This document shows, in pieces, positions 35,705 to 46,613 of a stretch of DNA of 64,000 nt. Both the position numbers and the translations under genes were made by a program. How positions within the stretch are numbered: the first letter of the stretch is position 1; every line of letters begins with the position of its first letter. The stretch is taken from positions 15,934,001 through 15,998,000 of the forward strand of contig OZ316892.1 of assembly GCA_973895155.1 (NCBI GenBank), read 5' to 3'. The notes below the pieces were generated by a model that was not told where the DNA came from, searched no databases, and saw only the letters and a list, made by a program, of their open reading frames with translations. This DNA comes from Marsupella aquatica. Lineage: Eukaryota; Marchantiophyta.

Positions 35705-36503
35705 TGCTGATGTGACATGCTCAAAGAGATCACTCAGTATTCCTCTAAACTTCAAAATAGAGACCAAATCCCTAAAATCTGCATGAAGGTGTTTCAACTC
35801 TTCAACACATATTTCTCTTGCTAATAGATAACAATATGTGAGATAATCATGAGAAGATGAAGCACTAAAAAACACTCCTAATGAGCCCTTACATGCCCCA
35901 AGTCATTGAAGCAAACAGTAAAGATCAAAGTCAGAAATTTGCAAAATTATCCCAAATTTGCGTTTCAGTGAAGTCAAAATGTTGGCAACTGTATCTCACT
36001 TGCTAGAGCTTTGTTTTCAGAGTTCTTATATCAATCTTGTACGCCTCAATGAGAGCTTTCCAACCATGCTAAAAGCTCCTACTCTCGTCAAATGGTTGAA
36101 GAGTTATGACCAGAAGCGCTCAAAATGGCGTTTTGAGAACTAACGATGACATGAAAGCTTGTGTTAGGCTTGTCCTAACAAGCGTGCACAGAGCATGGTG
36201 GTGGGCAATGATAACCATGCACTCTTGCACGACATTATAGAGCTTTGCCACTAGATCTTAGATTTTTTACCACGCTCAATACATTATGGTCAGATTAGAA
36301 TGTTGCTAGATGGAATTATTGTTGAATTGGGGGATTGAATCTTTCTACTAGTAGTATCATAATAACCGTTGAAATAGGCTGACAAAGTTCTACAATGCAT
36401 TGTTTCCCCCATTTCTTACCCCTTAGGATCGCTTTTGCCTTTTGGGCATGGTTTCCCTCTTTGTGGGGTTCAAGCGGAATAAATGGAAATTTTAAAATTG
36501 TTG
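35705..36503. other. No gene identified
   Basis: AT-rich sequence between gypsy-1 gag and the LINE tail. It would be expected to contain the gypsy 5' LTR, but I could not define LTR ends. Confidence 0.4.
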
Positions 36504-36628
36504 GTAATGGTAATGGTAATGTATTATAAGCTCCGGGACCATGAAAGTCAAAGGAGCTGCCACAAAAAGTAAAGTACAATGCAATCAAAGAAAAGAGCAA
36601 CCAAAAGAGATTGCTCAGAAGAGGACAA

Positions 36629-39600
36629 CTATGTCCTCAAAGAAACTATGGACCTAGAGAGCCCTATGGACCTAGAGAGCCCTGAAAGATTTTCCAAACC
36701 TATTCTCCTTTCCCTATCCACCGCAAAGATATATCTTCCAAGTTGTTGAGGGGGCAGACCAAACAATGCATACAAATCTTTCACCAAGATTTGAGATGCC
36801 ATCCTAACCCCCTCATAAAACTTGCAAGCAATGAATACATGATATTCATTCTCTATACTAGAGCTATCACATAGTTGACAAACCCTCTTTTTCCTGTCAA
36901 TATCCTTCCATCTCCCTTGTTCTACTTCAAGGTGGTGTGAGCTTAGTCTATACTGAGCAATAAGTTGTCTAAGTTGTACTGAGATAGTGCTAGATAAGTA
37001 TTCTTGTTCTCAATATTTCTTCATGGGGTTCACATCTCTCATGTAGTATTGCTGCCGTGGGCTAGGTTCATGCCAAAGTTTGTGCAAAGCCTTTTGCTCA
37101 AGTTTTGCTCTTAGCTTGGTTGGATGTGTTGGCCATTCATGTTCAGGAAAATCCCAAGCATGGGCCCACCTGCACACATCTGCATACCACCCTTTAGCTG
37201 AAGATGAGCGCAAGGCATGAAAAGGAAATCTGTTTTCCTCCAACTCTCTTACACGCATGATGTATTTGAGTGTGTGGAAGAGTGCCTCCACCTCCAAAGG
37301 AAACAAGCCTGCCTCTGCAAGTGTAAGTGCATATGGGGTTTGTGACTTGATCCCAAGCTCCATCTCAAGAAATAGCTTTTGCAGCCCCTCAATCTGTTGC
37401 CACCCAGATTTAGACACACCTGCTCCCCAAATTGGTGCTCCATAAAGAATGACTGGTTTCACCAAAGCTCCAAAGAGATGTTTCCTTAACCTCCAAGTGT
37501 GTAGACCAGCTCTTTTGCATTTGTTCATGAATGCATAAAAAGCTCTGTACCCATTGGCAGCCCTAGATTTTACACATGAGGCCCAACTCAAGTTTTGAGA
37601 GAACTCCACCCCAAGGTATTTGTAGGTCCTCACAAATTCCACCAGATTCCCTTGGAAGTAGAGCTCTGGATTTTGTCGTGTGCCAATGCCCAAACACTTG
37701 GTCTTCTTGAGGTTGACTACCATCCCTGTTGCTTGACAAAACTCCTCCAAGGCATTGAGATGTCTTTGCAAAGCTTCTTGAGCATGAGCAAGTAGGACCA
37801 CATCATCTGCAAATATAAGAAGTTGGAGGACAAACCTACCCAATTGAGTGCCAACTCCACCATACTCCTCCAAAATGTTGTGTAGCTGATCAATGAAGAT
37901 GCCAAAGAGAGTTGGTGAGAGAGGACAACCTTGGATCACCCCAAGAGTGCTCCAGATTTCTTCAGAGGTTTCCTTTGAAAGTTTGATGCGCACTTCTTGG
38001 TACAATTTAGAAACAGCCAACCTGAGCTCTTCAGGCACTTCCAACTCCACCATCCTATCCCAAAGCTTGGATCGGGAAACTTTGTCAAAGGCCTTGGAGA
38101 AGTCCACAAACAAGCAAAATAATGGTTTATGTGGAGATTTGGCCTTTTCACACAACACCCTCAAGCAGAGAATGTGATCCATAGTGCTGAATTCTCTCCT
38201 AAAACCTGCTTGTGAAGGTGCCCTTTTCATCTCACTCTCCAACCAAGAGCTTAATCTGGCTTCAAGTAGTCCTCCCAAAACTTTAGCAAAAGTATTGCCT
38301 ACCATGATGGTTCTGTAGTTGTGCACATCGTCCTTGTTGCCTGCCTTGAAGATAGGCACCACTCTTCTGGTCATCCAAGCTTTAGGTAAACCTAAAGCCA
38401 TTGCTTGATTCAGCTCATGCACCAAGTTTGTTAGTAAAGAGGGTCCTCCCCACAAAAGAAGCTCCAAGTTCAGGCCCAACAGATCTTTAGCTTTCCCATG
38501 TTGCATGTGGGAAAGATGCACCTTCACCTCCCTCTCTGTAAACTGAATGGTGTCCCCAAGGGGCAAAGGCATGCCACTAGCATCTGGAAAGAAATACAAG
38601 GATGTGACATAGGTTACCAGGTCCTGGTGATCCAAGGGGGGAGTAGTCTTGCCTGATTGCATTCTCTCCCAAAAACGTTTTGGATATTTGATGAACTCCT
38701 CACATAGTGATTGTTGATGACTCTTCAAGAAGCACCTCTTCTTGTGTTTGATGAAGTTCTTGTACATAGTGAATGCCAAAAGTCTCTTTTCCCCTGAATG
38801 TGATCTTGCTTGCATCCTTGCTCTAGCACAATCCTCGTCAAACCAAGCCTTCATGTTTTGCTTTCTAGGGGGTTTGGTGGAGAAAGTAGAGGCTGCTGCT
38901 TGTGCTATGACTTCTGAGAGCTCAATCTGATCATCCAGGGTATGGAGAAGATGTTCAAAGTTGGCTTTGAAGATGACTTCTCTATCAGGGTCTAGAAACA
39001 GAGGTTTGGGTACTGGCTTTCTATGCACTTTGTTTGGGATTGTGGTCAGGTCAAGATGGAACAACAAAGGCAAGTGTGAAGACTCTGGTTGTTGATCAAG
39101 TATTTGAAAGTCAACCACTCTAGTGGCAGAGGTAGGTGAGGCAAGAAGGTAATCAATGGTACTACATCCTTGTTTAGATCTAAAAGTGTAACCAGATGAT
39201 TGGGGAAATCTCTCAAGCCCATTCAATATTCTTAGATTACAAGAAGCTCCCAAATGCAAAAAGTGACGTGTCATGTCATTTGTTCTGGTGTCAAGAGCCT
39301 CTCTCACCCAAGGTATCTCTTCACTACATGATGACCAAGGTAAAGTTCCTAAGTCCTCACTTTCAGTAAATTGTTCATTAGATACCCTGGCATTAAAGTC
39401 CCCCACTATCCATGTCTCCCCTAGTGGTGATATATCATGAATGACTTGGATTAACCTATGAAATGGATAATGTGCATCAGCAATTCCCATCTTATAGACA
39501 TTCATATTAAGGGGAGCAAAGTAGGTGACAATCAGAAATGATGGAGTACCTCTGGTATGAAGTCTCACCACCATGAACTGCTTGCTGGGATCTTCATATT

Positions 39601-39841
39601 CAATAGAGGTGATGTGTTGAAGTTGATTCTTGGTGTAGACAGCAATGCCTCCAAACCCTCTTCCCCGTGTGGTCTTCTTCTCATTGAAGATGGATTGTAT
39701 GCAAGTAAAGCCTTTAATGCTAGGTAGAGCATTTCCCTCATATTCCCAAGTCTCCGTGAAAAGCAAGATGTCAAAATTCTCAAACAAAGGTTCCCCTCCA
39801 ATTGCTGTTTCTATGGAAAGTCCTGAAACATTCCATGCCAT
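36629..39841 (-). CDS. LINE-A ORF2: endonuclease / reverse transcriptase with one internal stop
   Basis: The frame starts at the ATG at 39841 and is open to a single TGA at 37010-37012. The same frame then continues to TAG at 36629-36631, 1070 codons in all. N-terminal EEP endonuclease: W-N-V-S-G-L, T-E-T-W, G-D-F-N-A-R, and S-S-H-L-P-L where S-D-H is usual. Reverse transcriptase: F-V-D-F-S-K-A-F-D (motif A), Q-G-C-P-L-S-P-T-L-F, F-A-D-D-V-V-L-L (motif C). The C-terminal zinc module C-Q-L-C-D-x9-Y-H-V-F-I-A-C lies beyond the TGA. The protein nicks target DNA and reverse-transcribes LINE RNA. It follows ORF1 in the same frame. The copy looks young but the zinc module is cut off. Confidence 0.88.
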
Positions 39842-39862
39842 GACTCTCAAGGTCCCAATCCA

Positions 39863-40557
39863 TCATTTAGAAACAACTCTCTTCTTATTGGTAACAATAG
39901 CTTGTCCATTGCGCAAGTAGGCTACCAATCCTTGGTCTTTGGCTACCCTCACCTTCTCAAGCTCAATTTTCCTTGCTTGGACTTGTGTGGGAGTCAGATC
40001 ATCATCCAACCAAATCCTTAGCCCTTTAAGCATGCTCCTGTTAGCCATCACTCTAGCTTTCTCGGATTCAGCTGCAAACTTCACCAAGATTGGACGTGGA
40101 AGGTCCCCCTTCTTTTGCCCAATCCTATATGCTTGCAAAATGATAGGGTCATGCACTTTCATCTGAGATTGGAAGAATGAAATTGCTACCTTCTTGGTGT
40201 CTTCCTTCTCCTCCTCAACAAGGCCTGATATTTTGCAGTTGCTGACTCTTGCATGCTGGTTCTTGTGTTCTTCTTCTAGTGCTCTCCTCTCCTCCTCCTT
40301 GGCTTGGACAAATTCCATATGTGATTGTTTTGTAGCCTGTGCAAAGGTTTTGAGCTTCTCCTCAATCTCCCCTACAGCCTCATGTATCACTGATTTCTCT
40401 GGGACATACTCTTCTCCATGTCTCCAAAACACGATGCAAGCAATGAGAGTTGCTTACCATTCTCCTGAGTTTGAGATCGAAGATCACTAATCAACCTCTT
40501 TTGCTTGACATTCTCATTCTTTAGCTCCGTCACCTCCTTGCTGAGCGTGGTAATCTT
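39863..40557 (-). pseudogene. LINE-A ORF1, copy 1 (5'-truncated and frameshifted)
   Basis: It has the same protein as the intact ORF1 at 45344-46117: coiled-coil N-terminus, then R-I-G-Q-K-K-G-D-L-P-R-P-I-L-V-K-F and D-D-D-L-T-P-T-Q-V-Q-A-R, resembling the RNA-binding C-terminal domain of L1-type ORF1 proteins. A one-base deletion near 40402 breaks the frame, and the first residues are lost at the 5' truncation. It ends with TGA at 39863-39865, seven codons upstream of and in frame with the ORF2 ATG. Confidence 0.85.
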
Positions 40558-40613
40558 CTTTCTTCAATGTCTATACTACCTAAACTTTAGTGTGCATTAA
40601 CCTTATTTCATAA

Positions 40614-42140
40614 TTGGCTGGTTGTATAGGGACTTGGTACATGTTTGGGTATAGCTATGGATTGCAAACATCAGGCTATGGAGCTTGCCTTTCATGCGGA
40701 CTAGATTTGGAGGGATTGGCAAGATGCAAGTCAAGTACTTTGCGTAAGATAGTTTACATTGGTCATACCAAATATCTTCCAGCAAACCATCCTTGGAGGT
40801 GTGATCATTTCTTGTATGACATTGATGAGGGCCAATCTAATACTTGTCCTCAACCTCAGCAAAAAGATCCAACATATTGGAGAGAGGTATGGAAGAAAGT
40901 TCAAGACCCTGATGATCCATTGTAGTTTCTTCAATGTGGCATGACCCGTTTATCTGCATTATCATAGTTGCCATATTGGTCAGAGATACCCATAATCACT
41001 TGTTGGATCCGATGCACATTGAGGGAAATGTGGAGAGATCATTGATTTGTCATCTATATGAGGAGAAGAATCACAACTGGAGAGAAAGTTGTGAGGAGAT
41101 GGGGATGCATGGTCTTCTTGGTTTTTGACTATCTTTGGACCCCCTGGTGATCCACCTAGCATCCATCCTCCTTGGGTCAAAACCAGGGCAAAGCACATAG
41201 AGTTTTGCACAAATTGGGTCAATGAGGTTTCCCACAGGTTATGGTGCCAATCTTTGCAGGGCATTTGGGGGGGGGGATGATTCTCAAAAATGGCCATCTT
41301 ATTTGAAAACACATGATTTTCATCGGTTACTAGAGCATGTCATTCCAATTGCAATTATTGGATTGGGTAGTAAACCCTTTGGTCATTGGGCAAGCTTTTG
41401 AGATGGGTATGAGGTACCAGAGGATGACATTGCCGCAATGGAGATATTTGAAGTAGAGGTTGTTTGCAAGTTGGAGAAGGCACTCCCCCCTCATTCTTTG
41501 ATCTAGGTTCATTTTCTCATACACTCAGTGCGTGAGGCTGCAAATGCAGGCCATGTACATTGTTGATAGATGTATTGGGTAGAACATTACATGGGGGTGA
41601 TACAGTCATACGTCTTTAATTGGGCTAGGGTGGAAGGTAGCATTGCCAAGCATCATCTTGGACCAGAGAGTATGTTTTATTGTACGAACATAGTTGCCAC
41701 ACTAGATCGAAATGCTCCTAGGAGATGGATAGCCGAGGCTACATGAGAGGCGGACTACGAGGATGATAGACTCACTGGGGCATCAAGAGAGCGTATCTAG
41801 ACTCAGCAGAGCGTTTGCAACTCACAAGATTTATGTTGTTTAACTCACCAGAGGTTGTAGGGGAGTCGACAACATTTTATGAGGAGGAGAACCACAATAG
41901 TAGATGACCACGGTTATTTTCCAAGTTTCATCCATACATGAAGTCAAAGCTGTTAGAAGTGGATTCCTTGGCTGGCCACAGGAGAGAGCATGTTACACTA
42001 CCCACAAGTGACTGATAAGCTTCATACCTTGGTTCATGACCCACTACTTATAGTCACAACTTGGACGACCATGTGATCCAAGGGGAGACATTTTTGTTTG
42101 GAAGGACTTGATGAAAAGAAGATAACTACACAAGATTTTG
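40614..42140 (+). pseudogene. CACTA-type (tnp2) transposase remnant
   Basis: The plus strand reads K-I-V-Y-I-G-H-T-K-Y-L-P-A-N-H-P-W-R (about 40747-40800), then H-N-H-L-L-D-P-M-H-I-E-G-N-V (about 40995-41030), then L-L-E-H-V-I-P-I-A-I-I-G-L-G (about 41330), and W-V-E-H-Y-M-G-V-I-Q-S-Y-V (about 41580). Order and wording match the tnp2 transposase of En/Spm-CACTA elements. Stops and frameshifts abound. No CACTA termini were found. Confidence 0.75.
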
Positions 42141-42210
42141 GAGTGATGATCTTTCACCCAGGATGTTCTCACAAGTACTTAATCACCTTAATGGAACAAC
42201 AAATTTCAAC

Positions 42211-42939
42211 ATTCTGAGCTTGGGGCGAAATTTCACTTCGAGTTGGAAGGGCAATCGGCTGCGGTTTAAGCTCAGACTTTGCCAGAGCATTGGAAACAAC
42301 GAGAATGTATCACTGGCAAAGTTAGAGCTGCAACCGACATCGTTTGGTATGCACTTTAGCATGCGCGATCTGCTACGTCTCCAGTTTCGCGATTCTGAGC
42401 TTGGGGCAAAATTTCACTTCGAGTTGGAAGGGCAATCGGCTGCGGTTTAAGCTCAGACTTTGCCACAGCATTGGAAACAGCGAGAATGTATCACTGGAAA
42501 AGTTAGAGCTGCAACCGACATCGTTTGGTATGCACTTTAGCATGCGCAATTTGCTACGTCTCTAGTTTCGCGATTCTGAGCTCGGGGTGAAATTTCACTT
42601 CGAGTTGGAAGGGCAATCGGCTGCGATTTGAGCTCAGATTTTGCCAGAGCATTGGAAACAGCAAGAATGTATCACTGGCAAAGTTAGAGCTGCAACCGAC
42701 ATTGTTTGATATGCACTTTAGCATGCACGATCTGTTACGTCTCCAGTTTCGCAATTCTGAGCTTGGGGCAAAATTTCACTTCGAGTTGGAAGGGAAATTG
42801 GCTACAGTTTAAGCTCAGACTTTGCCAGAGCATTGGAAACAGCGAGAATGTATCACTGGCAAAGTTAGAGCTGCAACCGACATCGTTTGGTATGCACTTT
42901 AGCATGCACGATCTGCTACGTGTCCAGTTTCGGGATTCT
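42211..42939 (+). repeat. 181-bp tandem satellite, left array
   Basis: Units begin at 42211, 42392, 42573, 42754 and 42935 (marker ATTCTGAGC), an exact 181-bp period, and are cut by the assembly gap. Units differ by a few substitutions. The short open frames recur with the unit and are not genes. Confidence 0.95.
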
Positions 42940-43039
42940 NNNNNNNNNNNNNNNNNNNNNNNNNNNNNNNNNNNNNNNNNNNNNNNNNNNNNNNNNNNNN
43001 NNNNNNNNNNNNNNNNNNNNNNNNNNNNNNNNNNNNNNN
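42940..43039. other. Assembly gap, 100 N
   Basis: A run of 100 N that separates the satellite from the plus-strand LINE-A segment. The uniform length suggests a placeholder of unknown true size. Confidence 1.
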
Positions 43040-44858
43040 AGAAGTCATAGCACAAGCAGCAGCCTCTACTTTCTCCACCAAACCCCCTAGAAAGCAAAAC
43101 ATGAAGGCTTGGTTTGACGAGGATTGTGCTAGAGCAAGGATGCAAGCAAGATCACATTCAGGGGAAAAGAGACTTTTGGCATTCACTATGTACAAGAACT
43201 TCATCAAACACAAGAAGAGGTGTTTCTTGAAGAGTCATCAACAATCACTATGTGAGGAGTTCATCAAATATCCAAAACGTTTTTGGGAGAGAATGCAATC
43301 AGGCAAGACTACTCCCCCCTTGGATCACCAGGACCTGGTAACTATGTCACATCCTTGTATTTCTTTCCAGATGCTAGTGGCATGCCTTTGCCCTTGGGGA
43401 CACCATTCAGTTTACAGAGAGGGAGGTGAAGGTGCATCTTTCCCACATGCAACATGGGAAAGCTAAAGATCTGTTGGGCCTGAACTTGGAGCTTCTTTTG
43501 TGGGGAGGACCCTCTTTACTAACAAACTTGGTGCATGAGCTGAATCAAGCAATGGCTTTAGGTTTACCTAAAGCTTGGATGACCAGAAGAGTGGTGCCTA
43601 TCTTCAAGGCAGGCAACAAGGACGATGTGCACAACTACAGAACCATCATGGTAGGCAATACTTTTGCTAAAGTTTTGGGAGGACTACTTGAAGCCAGATT
43701 AAGCTCTTGGTTGGAGAGTGAGATGAAAAGGGCACCTTCACAAGCAGGTTTTTAGGAGAGAATTCAGCACTATGGATCACATTCTCTGCTTGAGGGTGTT
43801 GTGTGAAAAGGCCAAATCTCCACATAAACCATTATTTTGCTTGTTTGTGGACTTCTCCAAGGCCTTTGACAAAGTTTCCCGATCCAAGCTTTGGGATAGG
43901 ATGGTGGAGTTGGAAGTGCCTGAAGAGCTCAGGTTGGCTGTTTCTAAATTGTACCAAGAAGTGCGCATCAAACTTTCAAAGGAAACCTCTGAAGAAATCT
44001 GGAGCACTCTTGGGGTGATCCAAGGTTGTCCTCTCTCACCAACTCTCTTTGGCATCTTCATTGATCAGCTACACAACATTTTGGAGGAGCATGGTGGAGT
44101 TGGCACTCAATTGGGTAGGTTTGTCCTCCAACTTCTTATATTTGCAGATGATGTGGTCCTACTTGCTCATGCTCAAGAAGCTTTGCAAAGACATCTCAAT
44201 GCCTTGGAGGAGTTTTGTCAAGCAACAGGGATGGTAGTCAACCTCAAGAAGACCAAGTGTTTGGGCATTGGCACACGACAAAATCCAGAGCTCTACTTCC
44301 AAGGGAATCTGGTGGAATTTGTGAGGACCTACAAATACCTTGGGGTGGAGTTCTCTCAAAACTTGAGTTGGGCCTCATGTGTAAAATCTAGGGCTGCCAA
44401 TGGGTACAGAGCTTTTATGCATTCATGAACAAATGCAAAAGAGCTGGTCTACACACTTGGAGGTTAAGGAAACATCTCTTTGGAGCTTTGGTGAAACCAG
44501 TCATTCTTTATGGAGCACCAATTTGGGGAGCAGGTGTGTCTAAATCTGGGTGGCAACAGATTGAGGGGCTGCAAAAGCTATTTCTTGAGATGGAGCTTGG
44601 GATCAAGTCACAAACCCCATATGCACTTACACTTGCAGAGGCAGGCTTGTTTCCTTTGGAGGTGGAGGCACTCTTCCACACACTCAAATACATCATGCGT
44701 GTAAGAGAGTTGGAGGGAAAACAGATTTCCTTTTCATGCCTTGCGCTCATCTTCAGCTAAAGGGTGGTATGCAGATGTGTGCAGGTGGGCCCATGCTTGG
44801 GATTTTCCTGAACATGAATGGCCAACACACCCAACCAAGCTAAGAGCAAAACTTGAGC
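43040..44858 (+). pseudogene. LINE-A copy 2, ORF2 reverse transcriptase segment (inverted)
   Basis: The plus strand encodes the linker, RT and post-RT region of ORF2, nearly identical to copy 1 on the opposite strand, including F-V-D-F-S-K-A-F-D and F-A-D-D-V-V-L-L. It is broken by one-base losses near 43341 and 43397, a one-base gain near 43753 and others near 44417 and 44720. At 44858 it joins minus-strand endonuclease sequence of the same element. Confidence 0.88.
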
Positions 44859-45322
44859 ATTAGATACCCTGGCATTAAAGTCCCCCACTATCCATGTCTC
44901 CCCTAGTGGTGATATATCATGAATGACTTGGATTAACCTATGAAATGGATAATGTGCATCAGCAATTCCCATCTTATAGACATTCATATTAAGGGGAGCA
45001 AAGTAGGTGACAATCAGAAATGATGGAGTACCTCTGGTATGAAGTCTCACCACCATGAACTGCTTGCTGGGATCTTCATATTCAATAGAGGTGATGTGTT
45101 GAAGTTGATTCTTGGTGTAGACAGCAATGCCTCCAAACCCTCTTCCCCTTGTGGTCTTCTTCTCATTGAAGATGGATTGTATGCAAGTAAGCCTTTAATG
45201 CTAGGTAGAGCATTTCCCTCATATTCCCAAGTCTCCGTGAAAAGCAAGATGTCAAAATTCTCAAACAAAGGTTCCCCTCCAATTGCTGTTTCTATGGAAA
45301 GTCCTGAAACATTCCATGCCAT
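44859..45322 (-). pseudogene. LINE-A copy 2, ORF2 endonuclease N-terminus
   Basis: The minus strand, starting at the ATG at 45322, begins M-A-W-N-V-S-G-L and runs through T-E-T-W and G-D-F-N-A-R before stopping at the inversion junction. A one-base loss near 45189 breaks the frame. It follows ORF1 in frame after TGA, as in copy 1. Confidence 0.85.
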
Positions 45323-45343
45323 GACTCTCAAGGTCCCAATCCA

Positions 45344-46117
45344 TCATTTAGAAACAACTCTCTTCTTATTGGTAACAACAGCTTGTCCATTGCGCAAGTA
45401 GGCTACCAATCCTTGGTCTTTGGCTACCCTCACCTTCTCAAGCTCAATTTTCCTTGCTTGGACTTGTGTGGGAGTCAGATCATCATCCAACCAAATCCTT
45501 AGCCCTTTAAGCATGCTCCTGTTAGCCATCACTCTAGCTTTCTCGGATTCAGCTGCAAACTTCACCAAGATTGGACGTGGAAGGTCCCCCTTCTTTTGCC
45601 CAATCCTATATGCTTGCAAAATGATAGGGTCATGCACTTTCATCTGAGATTGGAAGAATGAAATTGCTACCTTCTTGGTGTCTTCCTTCTCCTCCTCAAC
45701 AAGGCCTGATATTTTGCAGTTGCTGACTCTTGCATGCTGGTTCTTGTGTTCTTCTTCTAGTGCTCTCCTCTCCTCCTCCTTGGCTTGGACAAATTCCATA
45801 TGTGATTGTTTTGCAGCCTGTGCAAAGGTTTTGAGCTTCTCCTCAATCTCCCCTACAGCCTCATGTATCACTGATTTCTCTGGGCACATACTCTTCTCCA
45901 TGTCTCCAAAACACGATGCAAGCAATGAGAGTTGCTTACCATTCTCCTGAGTTTGAGATCGAAGATCACTAATCAACCTCTTTTGCTTGACATTCTCATT
46001 CTTTAGCTCCGTCACCTCCTTGCTGAGCGTGGTAATCTCAATTGTGGAGTTTTCAGCCACAACTAAGATTTTCTCAAGCAAAGCCTTGAGATGGGCAATC
46101 TCCTCCGTTGCCATCAC
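45344..46117 (-). CDS. LINE-A ORF1: coiled-coil RNA-binding protein, intact
   Basis: A 257-codon open frame. Residues about 1-120 are Glu/Lys/Leu-rich with heptad character, a predicted coiled coil suited to multimerisation. Residues about 130-240 carry R-I-G-Q-K-K-G-D-L-P-R-P and I-W-L-D-D-D-L-T-P-T-Q, resembling the L1 ORF1p RNA-binding module. Such proteins coat LINE RNA and act as nucleic-acid chaperones. The adjacent 5' sequence (46118-46140) is short before the satellite begins, so this copy is probably close to full length at its 5' end. The frame ends in TGA with ORF2 in the same phase. Confidence 0.85.
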   Translation of the reverse strand: MMATEEIAHLKALLEKILVVAENSTIEITTLSKEVTELKNENVKQKRLISDLRSQTQENGKQLSLLASCFGDMEKSMCPEKSVIHEAVGEIEEKLKTFAQAAKQSHMEFVQAKEEERRALEEEHKNQHARVSNCKISGLVEEEKEDTKKVAISFFQSQMKVHDPIILQAYRIGQKKGDLPRPILVKFAAESEKARVMANRSMLKGLRIWLDDDLTPTQVQARKIELEKVRVAKDQGLVAYLRNGQAVVTNKKRVVSK

Positions 46118-46184
46118 AAAGCTGAAACTGTTGTTAGAATGTACTCTTAGACGACAAATAGAAATTGGGAGCAGTAGAGGATGT

Positions 46185-46520
46185 CAGTTGCAGCTCTACC
46201 TTTGCCAGTGATACACTCTCGCTGTTTGCAACACTCTGCCAAAATCTGAGCTCAAACCGCAGCCGATTGCCCTTCCAACTCGAAGTGAAATTTCGCCCCA
46301 AGCTCAGAATCCCGAAATTGGACACGTAGCAGATCGTGCATGCTAAAGTGCATACCAAACGATGTCGGTTGCAGCTCTAACTTTGCCAGTGATACATTCT
46401 CGCTGTTTCCAATGCTCTGGCAAAGTCTGAGCTTAAACCGTAGCCAATTTCCCTTCCAACTCGAAGTGAAATTTTGCCCCAAGCTCAGAATTGCGAAACT
46501 GGAGACGTAACAGATCGTGC
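46185..46520 (-). repeat. 181-bp satellite, right array (inverted)
   Basis: About two units of the same satellite on the opposite strand, markers at 46301 and 46482 (181-bp spacing). The unit sequence matches the last units of the left array almost base for base in reverse complement. Confidence 0.93.
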
Positions 46521-46613
46521 TGTGTGTTCTATTCTCCCTAGGACAGAGCACCAACGTAGCAGCCCAAGATAGATCTAGCAAGACTACATGACTGGACTAT
46601 ACTGGTGATATGT

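Larger units (their letters stand above)
36504..40557 (-). mobile_element. LINE-A copy 1, nearly full length
   Basis: A two-ORF LINE on the minus strand. Its 3' end is a hexamer tail, read as GGTAAT three times on the plus strand at about 36502-36519. It contains ORF2 (39841-36629) and most of ORF1 (40557-39863). Copy 2 at 43.0-46.1 kb is nearly identical but rearranged. The 5' end is truncated at about 40557, where similarity to copy 2 stops within ORF1. Confidence 0.9.

Noticed and set aside
36316-36600. 94-codon minus-strand frame near the LINE-A tail
   Set aside because: It spans the hexamer tail and LINE 3' UTR; not protein-like.
39842-39850. TTG at 39850 as the ORF2 start
   Set aside because: TTG is not a normal eukaryotic start; the ATG at 39841 is three codons further on and matches the first residues of the endonuclease.
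42163-43050. Open frames of 66-114 codons in the satellite
   Set aside because: They repeat with the 181-bp unit and run through the N gap; satellite shadow frames.
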